A DNA stretch of 64,000 nucleotides, taken from Dioctria linearis. Its lineage: Eukaryota > Arthropoda > Insecta > Diptera > Asilidae. The position numbers were made by a program, and so were the translations under genes. This document shows positions 45,425-55,600 of this stretch, piece after piece; within the stretch, counting starts at the first letter, position 1, and the number at the start of each line of letters is the position of its first letter. The DNA lies in contig OZ005741.1 of assembly GCA_963930735.1 (NCBI GenBank), positions 152,930,048 through 152,994,047 of the forward strand. The letters run 5' to 3'. The notes under the pieces were generated by a model. The model searched no databases. It saw only the letters and a list, made by a program, of their open reading frames with translations, and was not told where the DNA came from.

Positions 45425-45924
45425 GTGAAGAAAATTGCATCAGCAATTTTCTTCACATTCGACACATTTCATGAAAATATTCCCATAAAACGACTTGGGA
45501 AAGACAAAAGTTTCAGTTTTCAACCAAGTCGTTTTAATAAAAAGAATTATCAGGACAAATTTTGCCTTCAGCAAAATTTGTCAGTACAAATAATTAAAAG
45601 TAAAAAATAAAACCAAGAGATTTGTCGCGAAAAGTGCAATATGTATGCACATCGTACATACATACTGCGAAAAAAGCTTTCGCGATAAGAAGTGCCCGCC
45701 GCGAAAATCCATTATATGTATACGCGCGCCGCAATTTCAATCGTCGTAACGGTGGCTGATGTTTATAAAAGCATCGAATTTCAAGCCTCCGTCCAACGTA
45801 AAATATTCTGGACTTGTTTAATCAAGTCCAGAATAGATGAAAAATTTTCTCAGGGTAAAAATGCGACTATGCATTTTCTACCCTGAACGAGGGCTCTTGA
45901 TCGCGACAAAAGTGATCAAGAGCC
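45425..45924 (+). repeat. Cluster of perfect hairpins in the H LTR
   Basis: Stems and coordinates: GTGAAGAAAATTGC (14 bp, 45425-45438/45443-45456, loop ATCA); TAAAACGACTTGG (13 bp, 45486-45498/45524-45536); GACAAATTTTGC (12 bp, 45554-45565/45571-45582, loop CTTCA); TCGCGAAA (8 bp, 45625-45632/45678-45685) enclosing ATGTATG/CATACAT; TATTCTGGACTTG (13 bp, 45804-45816/45823-45835); TCAGGGTA plus AAAATGC (15 bp with one bulge, 45850-45864/45871-45886); GGCTCTTGATC (11 bp, 45892-45902/45914-45924). The stems are unrelated to one another. An eighth hairpin is the one element C broke (23692-45411). Confidence 0.92.
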
Positions 45925-46039
45925 GAGTTGAATTTTAAAGATTATACGCGGCGGTTCGCGGTCGAATTAAAAAACGAAAACAGAGTTGAGGTTTGAAAAA
46001 AAAAGTTGGTTCGGTTTCGACGGATTGGGTCGGTCGATG

Positions 46040-46290
46040 AAAAAAAAGAGATTTTGTGAGAAGTCTAGGCAAAAAAGAGTTTTTATAAAAGTTTATGTAA
46101 AAAAGAGTTCTTGTAAGAAGTTTATGTAAAAAAGAGTTTTTGTGAGAAAGTTATGAAAAAAAGAGTTTTTGTGAGAAAGTTATGAAAAAAAGAGTTTTTG
46201 TAAAAGTTTGTGTAAAAAAGAGTTTTTATAACAGTTTATGTAAAATGAGTTTTCGTAAGAAGTTTAGAAAAAAAAGGAGTTTTTGTAAAA
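46040..46290 (+). repeat. Tandem array of about 30 bp in the H LTR
   Basis: AAAAAAGAGTTTTTGT followed by AAGTTTATGT or a variant repeats about eight times. Confidence 0.8.
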
Positions 46291-46350
46291 TAAAAAAAAG
46301 GTGTTTTGGATAACTCCTCTGCTAGAGTCCCGCCAAAGGTACGTAACAAT

Positions 46351-46366
46351 TGGCGCAGCCGGTAGG
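46351..46366 (+). promoter_or_regulatory. Primer binding site of H, tRNA-Ser-like
   Basis: TGGCGCAGCCGGTAGG, 2 nt after the LTR. It is close to the serine-tRNA primer site of the 297/17.6 type of errantiviruses. Confidence 0.75.
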
Positions 46367-46906
46367 TTAGAGAAAGCCTACTTTGCATCACAAACAAAGT
46401 ATAAGCACTCGAAAACCCTCTATCCTGCGAATCAAAAAGGAGTTAAGGACAGGATCGAATACTGGGCAAGACACCCTATCCTCCGCCTGAAGTTGAGTCT
46501 GACTTCAGGAGTATTTCGATCCTGTCGGCTCCTAACGCTCGTGGTCGGACAGCTTTAACTGCCTCTGTTTGAAAAACACGCAGCCACCCCCTCATCAAAG
46601 CACAAAGTGTCAACGTGGGACAATAGCGGGCTTCATTCCAGCCCAGGATAAAGGAGTCCACATCCCAAAATTTTAAAATTACACTTGAAGGAAGATCAGA
46701 TACACTCCAATCTGCGATCCGGAGTTGAAAGGGACTTCGAAGTAGGCAACGCGCCCCCCTTTCAGCTTTTATCCAGGGGAATTTTAGAAGGCCACGGGCC
46801 CCCCGGCAGCAAAAGAACTTCAACCGAAAAAACCAGCGGTCCTGAATTGAGAGGGACCTCGAAGAAGGCAATCAGCCCCCTCTCAATTTGAACCAAGGGA
46901 ATTAAG
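46367..46906 (+). other. Leader of H with stem-loops
   Basis: No gene. A long stem pairs GACAGGATCGAA (about 46448) with its complement at about 46522 and encloses CCTGAAGT/ACTTCAGG. Two related stem-loops follow: GAAAGGG/CCCTTTC (46727-46733/46757-46763) and AATTGAGAGGG/CCCTCTCAATT (46845-46855/46878-46888). Their loops of 23 and 22 nt are alike (ACnTCGAAGnAGGCAA). Confidence 0.7.
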
Positions 46907-47520
46907 ATGGCAGAAGCCCCCCTAGCTGCAAATTCTACACACGGTGGTCCATGAGCGAGGAAAGCTCCCACCAAGGGACGCCGCTGGAAATAGTACCATT
47001 TCAACCAACTCCACAACAATCTTCCTCACCAGCCGACAGACAGGAAGTTCCGTCCCGGAACGAAGGAGGCAACGAGGGAGCAACATCCGCACCAGAGGGT
47101 GAAGTGCAAACACCCCCAACAATCTCAACAGTAAAAGGGCTAACACTCAGGACCTTACAGGTCCCCAACAAGTAAGATCTTCCAATTTAAATCTAGAAAA
47201 CTATTTAAAGTATTTAGAAGGGAAAGTGGGAGACTCCTCCGAACTTTCGGTTATACAGTGCGATTCTATTGACAAACAGATTGCCAAGTCTCGGGAACGA
47301 AGGCTTGAGTAAATCGCAAAATTTAAAGAAAGCACTGAAAAGCTCAAAGAGAGCTTAAAGGAGTTTGGAGAACTCTCGCACTAGCTCGAAGCCACAAATA
47401 AAAGTACTAGTGTAGATTTAAGTGAAAATGCCAACGACAGTGTCAGTGATTCCACCGTGAGTGAAATCATTTTGAATTGGCTGGGCGACTCCCTTCTGGA
47501 AACCAGCATAGAAGAAATTA
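46907..47520 (+). pseudogene. gag N-terminus of H, broken
   Basis: An ATG at 46907 (MAEAPLAANST) stops after 15 codons. A second frame starting MSEESSHQGTPLEI (46951-47175) follows, and further open text with charged, coiled-coil-like content continues in shifted frames with two stops to 47520. There the LINE begins. Position after the primer site and leader makes this the start of gag. No capsid motif is reached. The capsid at 51011 on the far side of the LINE could be its continuation. Confidence 0.55.
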
Positions 47521-50500
47521 GTTTTTTTTTTTTTATATTATTAAGCCAAGCTCAGGGGATACCCTATGATGCAAAGCACAGCATGGCAGGAAGGAGATAG
47601 GGAAAGGATTAGGGGATGTGAGGAGAGTGGCGGAGGTGCCGATGTGTGTCGCCCTTAAACTTCCGCAGATTGTATGCCGGAGGAAAAACAGAAGATGGTA
47701 AGCTGTTCCACATTCGCACTGTTCGGGATAAAAAAGCATCTCGGAATTTTACTGTACGGCCGAAAGTAATTTGAAGGGTTAAAGGATGTGCGCGGTTTGC
47801 AGCGCGAGTATTGCGTGCAGGAATCATTCTACAAGGGATTAGACTAGATATTTCATCAGAACATTGACCATGCATATAGCGATAAAGGAGCGAAAGGCAT
47901 CCAACATTGCGGCGGTGCTCGAGTGAGTCGATATGACAAGTTATTGCCAAATCGCCAATGAGCTTGCAGACTCTCTTTTGGACAATATCCAATGAAGCTA
48001 AGGCTGTGCGACCAGCCCCGGCCCATATATGGGAGTTGTATTCCATTCTAGGTCTAATGTAGGACTTGTAGAGGAGCGCTAGATTTGACGGGCTGAAATA
48101 TTTCTTACACCTTTTCAGAAATCCAAGACATTTCGATGCTTCTTTGGCAACAGAGAAGATGTGATCTGTCCAGTTTAACTTACTGGAAATATTAATGCCA
48201 AGAATGCTTAGTGACGGTGAATCAGAAATTAATGCTCCATCAAAAGAAACGGGTGTGGTTAAGTTATGATCTTGTTTTAATGAGATGAGACAGCTTTGAG
48301 TCTTAGATGCATTGAATTCGACGCGATTCGCTTTGCCCCAAGCGAGGATACTGTTAAGATCGTTATTCAATGATCTGGTCATGCAATCTCGTTTAACACA
48401 TGCGGCATTCCCCCTGGATTCCGCAAGAGTGTCAAAGGAGTAAGCGAAATCAAGAGTACTGTCATCTGCGAAACTATGGATGGGATTGAAAGTAAGGGAA
48501 AGCAGATCATTAATGAAAACTAAAAAGAGAGTTGGAGAGATAACAGAGCCTTGAGGCACACCGGCATTTTTGGGATGCGGTTCAGATGTAACGCCATCTA
48601 ATACAACACGTATTTGGCGACTAGATAGGAAACTTTCAATCCATAATAGACGAGGAGGGGAGAGACCAAGTGCTTTAAGTTTGGCTAAAAGGGCTGGATG
48701 CCAGACTCTATCAAAGGCTTTTGAAATATCTAGAGCAACGATTTTAGACTCACCAAAATTGTGAAGACTACGGTTCCAACGTTCCGTAAGAAAGGTCAGC
48801 AAGTCTCCAGATGAGCGTCCAGCTCGGAAGACATATTGGCGATCGTTGATGAGATGATTAGTTTCTAGATACTTCATTAATTTTGAGTTAATGATAGATT
48901 CAAAAACCTTTGAAAGAATCGAAGTGATCGCAATTGGTCGATAATTTGAGGGATCGCTACCCTCTCCCCTCTTGGGAATAGGCTGAACGTGAGCTAGCTT
49001 CCAAGCAGTTGGAAATTTTCCTGTAGAATAAGACAAGTAGAATAGTTTGCGCAGAGGTTTAGCCAAGGATGAGGCGCAGCTTTTAATTAACAGGGGCGAA
49101 AAACCATCAGGACCTGCGGCTTTGGAGACGTTGATACCCTTATGGACCCTGAACACATCCCTCGTACGAACGTGTATTGGCTCTTGTACACATTCACACG
49201 GGCGATGCAAAACAGGTGTTTGTGAAGTTGGTGGAAGACGAGAATTTGAAGCGAATCTAGCAGCTAAAATATTAGCTTTATCCAGGGAGTCAACAATCAC
49301 TTCTCCATTATTAAGTAGTGAAGGTATAGAGGAACTGGTGAAATTGTTCCTGATGGTTTTGACCAGGGACCAGAAACCTTTGCTACCTTTGCGGCTTGTC
49401 AAGATTCTTTGTCTAATATTCTGGTCAAAAAGAAATTTTTCTCTCTGGATAATGGACGTGCAGGTGTTCCGTGCAGTCTTGTAGACTTGTTTCATTTCCG
49501 GACATGGATGCAATTGATAGGCGCGAAAAGCAGACTCTTTCGCTTTTATAGCTTGGTTACACTTATCGTTAAACCAGGAGCGATCATGCTGTTGTTGAGA
49601 CCTGCTGTAAGAATACGGAATGTATTCACGCATGCCAAGATTTAGTATGTTACTAAATTGTAATGTGCATTCATCAACATCCCTCGAAGCAAAACAAACC
49701 GACCAATCAATTTCTTTAAGATACTTATTGAGACTTTCCCAGTCAGCATTCTTATAGTGCCAAAGAAGCCTACTTGTAGGTGGAGCAGTTGGGCGGCACA
49801 GGTTTGAGGTGGTAAATTGAGCCGTGCTTAAACAATGGTCTGAATTTCCAAGAGGGGAACCGACTGAAATGGAATATTTGTCAGGATGAGATGTTAGAAA
49901 CAAGTCGAGTAAATTAGCTTTATCTCCAGCTGCATCTGGAATTCGCGTTGGTGCATCCACTAGCTGTTGCAAATTAAATGATTCACAGAAGAGTTCAACG
50001 AAACGGCCCGCAGGACTTGTGGTAGAAGAATGTCTGAGCCACGGTATATTATGAATATTAAAATCGCCTGCCAGGACGATTTCGGAAGAGGGGGAAACAG
50101 AAAGCAAATGATCAATATTGTTGGAGATATTGTCAAATACGGATACCGTGTCGTCATCAGACATATTTGGGCTGCGATAAAGGAAACAGAAGTATATGAT
50201 GTGCTTGTGAAGTTTGAACCTAATCCAGATATAATTAAACTCTGGATTAGCAGAAGGAAAATCTTGAAGAATAGTAAAGGCCACATCATTCCGAATATAT
50301 ACTGCGATCCCTCTATGCTGAGAAAAAAGAGGCACGAAGCTGTAACCAGGGACGTGATACTGATTAATATCAGCATCAGAAACGACCTTGGTTTCACTTA
50401 GCGCAAGAATTGCCGGATTTTTTGAGTTAAGGTGGCAGTACACCGAAAACCGATTTGCTCTTAATCCGCGAATGTTGCAGAAATCTAAAATAAAATTCTG

Positions 50501-51003
50501 CATGCTGAAGGCAAAAACAAAAAAGCAAAAAAGAAAAAAAGCGACACACAACAACACAAAAATTTGGGCGCTACCAGCCGCAGTCAACGACACAGCGAGG
50601 TAAAAAAAAACAACAATAGTGTTATGCCTATTGCTGCTTTCAATACCTCAGACTGTGCAGTTCAATGACCACAGCTGGGGACACCCGTATTGCTGATCAG
50701 TGACAAGTGCTAATGCATTTGCACTGATCACAGATGAAGAGAAGGAAAGGAAACGTTACCGTGCTGCTGGCTTATAGAATGTTGATAGGGCATAGAAGAG
50801 CCCTTCACTTGGCGGATAAAATTTATTTTGTTTATTTATTAATTTATCGGTCGCGTCGGAATTTAAATAATTATAGTAATTGATTATATTGAAGATATTT
50901 AGCACAACACTATCACTTGTCTTAAATTAATTGATTGAATATGTTTATATTGATTTGTTTGAACTACAACACTATGCAACGTCCGATCGGATTGACTCCA
51001 CGC
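47521..51003 (-). mobile_element. LINE (non-LTR retrotransposon), full-length-looking copy
   Basis: On the minus strand: a 5' untranslated region of about 410 bp (51003-50594), one ORF, a short 3' region and an A tail (seen as a T run at 47522-47535). The 5' end GCGTGGAGTC matches the start of a second copy at 59202, which defines the boundary. No target duplication is visible at its two ends. Confidence 0.9.
47609..50593 (-). CDS. LINE endonuclease-reverse transcriptase
   Basis: An intact 994-codon frame. It encodes an APE-type endonuclease (LALSETKV about 64, LAGDFNIHN about 174, GNSDHC about 249) and a non-LTR RT (NYRPIAITS about 513, ALDISKAFDRVW about 619, HSFADDSTLDF about 706), the enzymes for target-primed reverse transcription. 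The C-terminal part has ILGINISSKLNW and SYIRPRMEY, as in jockey/CR1-type elements. No separate ORF1 is seen. The first 30 residues are hydrophobic (IFVLLCVAFFLFCFFVFAF) and are kept in the second copy, but an internal Met (MQNFIL) could be the start. All catalytic motifs look present. Confidence 0.92.
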   Translation of the reverse strand: MSLTAAGSAQIFVLLCVAFFLFCFFVFAFSMQNFILDFCNIRGLRANRFSVYCHLNSKNPAILALSETKVVSDADINQYHVPGYSFVPLFSQHRGIAVYIRNDVAFTILQDFPSANPEFNYIWIRFKLHKHIIYFCFLYRSPNMSDDDTVSVFDNISNNIDHLLSVSPSSEIVLAGDFNIHNIPWLRHSSTTSPAGRFVELFCESFNLQQLVDAPTRIPDAAGDKANLLDLFLTSHPDKYSISVGSPLGNSDHCLSTAQFTTSNLCRPTAPPTSRLLWHYKNADWESLNKYLKEIDWSVCFASRDVDECTLQFSNILNLGMREYIPYSYSRSQQQHDRSWFNDKCNQAIKAKESAFRAYQLHPCPEMKQVYKTARNTCTSIIQREKFLFDQNIRQRILTSRKGSKGFWSLVKTIRNNFTSSSIPSLLNNGEVIVDSLDKANILAARFASNSRLPPTSQTPVLHRPCECVQEPIHVRTRDVFRVHKGINVSKAAGPDGFSPLLIKSCASSLAKPLRKLFYLSYSTGKFPTAWKLAHVQPIPKRGEGSDPSNYRPIAITSILSKVFESIINSKLMKYLETNHLINDRQYVFRAGRSSGDLLTFLTERWNRSLHNFGESKIVALDISKAFDRVWHPALLAKLKALGLSPPRLLWIESFLSSRQIRVVLDGVTSEPHPKNAGVPQGSVISPTLFLVFINDLLSLTFNPIHSFADDSTLDFAYSFDTLAESRGNAACVKRDCMTRSLNNDLNSILAWGKANRVEFNASKTQSCLISLKQDHNLTTPVSFDGALISDSPSLSILGINISSKLNWTDHIFSVAKEASKCLGFLKRCKKYFSPSNLALLYKSYIRPRMEYNSHIWAGAGRTALASLDIVQKRVCKLIGDLAITCHIDSLEHRRNVGCLSLLYRYMHGQCSDEISSLIPCRMIPARNTRAANRAHPLTLQITFGRTVKFRDAFLSRTVRMWNSLPSSVFPPAYNLRKFKGDTHRHLRHSPHIP

Positions 51004-51010
51004 ACTCAAA

Positions 51011-52255
51011 ATGTCAAACTTTAGTTTCAGAATCCCCAATTTAAACATGGCAGATTACGCTAAAATCGCCAAGCTAACTGCCCAGCTCGTTCCCCTATTT
51101 TCAGGAGAACAGCATCCAAAATTGAGCCTTGAGCTCCAACCTTTCCTAGGATGCTGCAGGCAGGTAATACAGTGCATTTCGTTGGAGGAACTATCAGCAT
51201 TTTTGCAAATCTTCCCCACCAGACTTCGAGGCGAAGCTTATCAGCTTTTTGCCTCAAATATGCCAACTACTTTCAAAGAAGTAGAAGAACGGTTAAATCG
51301 CACGAACCTGCCTAGAGAAACTTACCAGGAACTGGTAAATAAATTAATCACTACAAGGCAGTATCCTTTAGAAAACCTCACAGCCTTCACGGCACGAGTA
51401 ACACAAATGCTGGCACTCTGTAATGAAGCAGCATAATCCAAATATGGAGCCACAGCAGCCCCAGCTGTTAAAACGCAGCTGTAAGATTTCACAAAGAATG
51501 CACTAAAGACTGGCGTAAATAACCCATATATGTGCCAATACCTTCTGACCATGACAGACGGCACGGTGGATGACCTCGTACAAAGAGTACTTGACATGGA
51601 GCGTCTCCAGCAAAGTGCTCTATTCCTGCAACCTCCCGGACACTTCCAGACCAATATGAAGCAGAATAAATTGTCAAATTTTGATTGTGCCAGTGTACCA
51701 AATAACGCACAGTTTAGCCAAATTAATTCATCAGCAAATCACAGCATAACGCCATTCGCTCAAGTCCCTCAGACTCTGCCAAACACAAACAGTCACATTT
51801 AGCAGCCGCAGTTCACACAGGCAAACACATCACAATACATCAAACAGGATCCAAGATCTCCTAATAAGAATTATGATGTACAAAATAAAAATAATTATTT
51901 AAATAAAATCAGTTGTAGTTTTTGTAATTTAAGAGCCCATACATACGCCGATTGTTTGAAACGTAAAACTACGCCGTACTGTGTGAACTGCAAAATGTAT
52001 AATCATGACGTGCGTGACTGCAGGAGGAACAACAATAGTTTTCAAAAACCCCAAAACAGAGAAACACCAAACCAACGTCCTAGAGAGCCGCAAAACCCCA
52101 ATAACAACTCCAGAGTCTATAATGTGCGTAAAAAGTGTGAGTTCTGTGGCCGTACTGGACATATAATAAGCGCATGTCAACAAAAACGTAAATGGGAAGC
52201 CCGGAGTCAGGGAAACGACGTACAGTCGATCCAAAACTCCCCGGCTCGACTATAA
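51011..52255 (+). pseudogene. gag of cassette I, three in-frame stops
   Basis: One reading frame runs the whole length, broken only by TAA (51434-51436), TAA (51482-51484) and TAG (51800-51802). The capsid part has LVPLFSGEQHPKLSLELQPF and PTRLRGEAYQLF, as in errantiviruses. The nucleocapsid has three zinc-knuckle-like motifs: CSFCNLRAHTYADC, CVNCKMYNHDVRDC and CEFCGRTGHIISAC, each CX2CX4HX4C. Each stop could come from CAA or CAG by a single C-to-T change. Pol follows in -1. Confidence 0.85.
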
Positions 52256-53717
52256 ATCTCCCATCTAATAAAATAGGGTCTCGTCAGCAGCCCGATTCCA
52301 GTGTCGCTACAGTAAAACTTCCTTTAGACATAGGCCTGAACGGCCAAACTAAATTGGTACTAGACACAGGCGGTGAGGTAAGTATAATAAAGAAAAGCTC
52401 ATTAAAAGATCTCAAAGAAATTAACCACAATGAGGCATGCACACTTCAGACCCTATTTGGTACAGGAAAGACGCTGGGAAATTGCCAGGGAAACTTCGTT
52501 TTCAAAAACAAAATTCCCTGCAAATTTCAAGTCGTAAAGAACTTGCCTGGCCTTTCCGATGATGGACTTCTAGGAAATGATGTCCTAGCCAAAAACTGTA
52601 ACGTTGAGGGTCCTAATAAGGCACTAAGGTTTCCTCGCACGGAGACTAATCCCGATGAATTTGCTTTGCGATTGATGTTTGAAACGGACAAGCAACATTC
52701 TGAAAAAGCAGTCGAAGTAAGAACACTTGCAGAAGAGGTAGAGACTAAACAGGCTGAACTATCCACCTGCAGTGTCTTCAAGGCTTCTCAAATGAGAAAA
52801 ACTGGCTGTCAAGCTCCAAAAGAGCTCAATGAATGTGAAAAAGGCTGTCTGGGTGAACAAGAACCGATGAAATCAGGCAGCAATTGGTTACCTTTAAGGA
52901 ACCAATCTGCATACCTGCGCGCTATCAAATTTTTGCCCCAGTCCCGTTACAAACTCCAGAAGAAATGCTCTGTTTATCACAAGAGATAAGCGATGGAGTC
53001 TTTTTGGCAAACAGTTTGCTGTCATCTGGAAAAGGATTAGTGCTTGTTAGTACTCTCAACGCTAACAGTCATCAAGTAGTCATACATAGCTTAAAGTTAC
53101 AGCTATATCCAATAAACGGCTACACCATAGTCCCACTAACGCACACAAAAGACCATAAAAGAACACACATTCCACTACCAAATTTAGAGGCAATATCAAA
53201 CAACACAAGAGACGAAACGGAGTGTCTAAAGCCTGCCAAAAAGGTGCATATAATTCTTCCGTCCAAAATTCCGAGGCATAAATCACTATTAAACAAACAA
53301 AGGCCATATAAGAACGGTAGCGATTCGCTAAAGCCTATATTAAAGGTGCATATTACTCCACCGTCACACAACACAAAAAATTCTACATGGTCAAAAAGCA
53401 ATAGCATTGACGCGCATGAGTATATCAGACAACCTAAGGCAAAGCCCACACAGGTGTATCAAACTCAGCCGTCAACAAAACAGAAAGCAAATACCCAGCA
53501 ACGTGCTAAGAACAACGAAATAAAGCCTCAAAAAGAATCACAAAAGCCTCAACTATTTGCAGGTCAAAAACTTAAAAGGAAGAGTAAGTCAAACCAAGGT
53601 TCAGCTGAAAAATCAGCAATTTTACAACATCTACGATTTTTATACCCGGATTATGAGACTCCGGACGACCCAAAGCAATCCCCGCGTACTTCGAGGCTAG
53701 AGCACGAACCAGCCTAG
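52192..53717 (+). pseudogene. Protease and N-terminal pol of cassette I, frameshifted
   Basis: The first frame (to 52989) is in -1 to gag and has LVLDTGGEVSIIKKS (aspartic protease) and DGLLGNDVLAKN. The frame then changes at about 52900-52980. The second piece (52884-53717) matches the linker found in D pol between protease and RT: ICIPARYQIFAPVP here, ITIPARSESIIQIP in D. It then turns highly basic and repetitive (many Lys, Gln and Pro), which D pol lacks at that place. Another shift at about 53717 leads into RT. Confidence 0.8.
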
Positions 53718-53725
53718 ACCATAAT

Positions 53726-55600
53726 TTGACCGCGGAAGAAAAAAATTCGATATCAGAACTCTGCGAAGAGTATAACGATATCTTCTTCCTCAAAGGTGAC
53801 AAACTCACCTATACAAATGCGATAACGCATAATATTCCATTGGTGCAAGATCAAGCACCAATCAATCAAAAAATGTACCGCTTACCTGAAACACAGCGGA
53901 AAGTAATTAACGAGCAGCTAAAAGAAATGCTAGACAGCGGGATAGTCCAGTCTAGTAAAAGCCCTTGGAATTCACATCTACTAGTTGTCCCCAAGAAAGC
54001 GGGACCTGACGGTGAAAAAAGGTGGCGCGTCGTTGTCGACTTTTGTAAGTTAAACGAAAAGACAATTGGAGACGCATTCCCGCTACCCCGAATCGAGGAT
54101 ATTCTCAACCAACTAGGTCACCCAATGTATTTCACCACACTCGCTTTGGCCAACGGCTATCATCAAGTTCTGGTCGACAAAAGAGGTCGACATAAAACTG
54201 CTTTCAGCGCAAATTATGGGCACTACGAGTTCAAGCGTATGCCACTCGGGCTCAAAGGAGCCCCCGCCACATATCAGCGCCTAATGAATTTCATACTAAC
54301 CGGTCTACAAGGCCTCGAATGTTTCGTTTACCTAGATGACATCGTCATCTATGGAAAAAATTTAAATGACCACAACGAAAAGTTGCGGATAGTCTTCAAT
54401 AAGTTGAGAGAGAACAACTTAAACCTGCAGCCAGAGAAGTGCCAGTTTCTACGAAGAGAAGTTGTTTACCTAGGACATAAATGTTCTAGCGAAGGAGCCC
54501 TACCAGACCCAAGTAAGACGGCCTACGTCCAAACATTTCCTGTTCCCAGAACAATAAGAAAAGTTCAGTCATTTTTAGGACTTGCCAATTACTACAGGAA
54601 ATTCATTCCAGACTTCTCCAAAATTGTACGTCCAATCACGAATTTACTCCGAAGGGATGTAAAATTCACTTGGACAGAGAAATGCCAAGAAGCATTTCAG
54701 AGCATAAAAAATGCTTTAATTTCCCCACCACTTTTGATTAATCCCGATTTCACAAAATCTTTTAATCTTACTACGGACGCAAGTAACGAGGCTCTAAGAG
54801 CTGTTGTTTCTCAAGGAGAAGTCGGAAAGGACCAGCCCATTGCCTATGCAAGCCGCACATTAAGCAAAGCCGAAAGAAATTACTCTACTATAGAGAAAGA
54901 GTTATTGGCTGTTGTCTGGGCTACCAAGAATTTCATGTGCTATCTTCAAGGCCGGAAATTCACGGTCTATACTGATCACAAACCTCTCAAAGGTGTCTTC
55001 AGTGTGAAAGACCCTACTTCCCGTTTGGTGAAATTTCACCACAAGTTATCTGAATTCGATTACAACATCGAATATATACCAGGGAAGTACAACACTAATG
55101 CCGATGCACTAAGTCGCATGCCTCAAGCATCAAAAGAAGACGGTATTGGCAATACCATAACGGTAAAAGCCCTAGTCCACCACACGATGGACTCAGATGT
55201 GGAGGAAGACAATACCACAAATAACAAGAAAAAGAAGAAATCCGCTCATCGCTTCGTCGTGACTCGAGCTCAGAAGCAAAAGGCTCAAGAGACAACAAAC
55301 AGCTCCAGTTTGGAGACAGAAGAGCACACGAAAGCGGACCAAAACGAAATTCAACTTACGGAGGCAGATATTCACCCCCCAGCATTACTTGAGCGAAAAG
55401 TAAGTACTGGTAAGACACCCGAAGTTATCACGAGCCCTACGGAAAACCGAACAATCTTAAAAGATTATCACGATTCTCCATTTGGTGACCATCAAGGTGT
55501 CATAAAAACTTACAAACGTGTAAGGCGCAAGTGTTGGTGGAGACACATGCTTAGCGACATCAAGAAATACATTAAAAATGCCCAAAGTGCCACACGATGA
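53726..55600 (+). pseudogene. RT, RNase H and start of integrase, cassette I
   Basis: A long open frame of 624 codons. RT: WRVVVDFCKLNEKT, TTLALANGYHQV, MPLGLKGAPATYQRL and VYLDDIVIYG. The second motif normally reads TLDLAxGxHQ, so the first catalytic Asp is Ala here, and RT should be inactive although YLDD is intact. RNase H: LTTDASNEA, YTDHKPLKG and NADALSR. The end has the HH half of the integrase zinc-binding domain. A shift at about 55575 hides the two Cys, which are still present in the next frame. Confidence 0.88.

Larger units (their letters stand above)
45411..46348 (+). repeat. 5' LTR of H, second part
   Basis: Continues the H LTR after element C and ends TACGTAACA. It contains a hairpin cluster (45425-45924) and a short tandem array (46040-46290). 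Small frames here follow the hairpins and are not genes. Confidence 0.65.
23595..47520 (+). mobile_element. Errantivirus-like element H, 5' part, split by element C
   Basis: Removing C (23723-45406 and one AGCT) joins 23595-23722 to 45411. The result is an LTR of about 1.06 kb that begins TGTACGTAA, ends TACGTAACA, and is followed two bases later by a tRNA-Ser-like primer site, a leader and the start of gag. The element then runs into a LINE. Its pol and env may be the cassette at 51011-58541. That link rests on the errantivirus-type primer site and on position, and is not proved. Confidence 0.65.

Noticed and set aside
46476..47146. Overlapping minus-strand frames in the H leader
   Set aside because: Antisense to leader and gag start; hairpins and GC-rich stretches keep them open.
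47521..51003. Target duplication of the minus-strand LINE
   Set aside because: Flanks (GAAGAAATTA on the left, ACTCAAAATG on the right) do not match, so no duplication is claimed.
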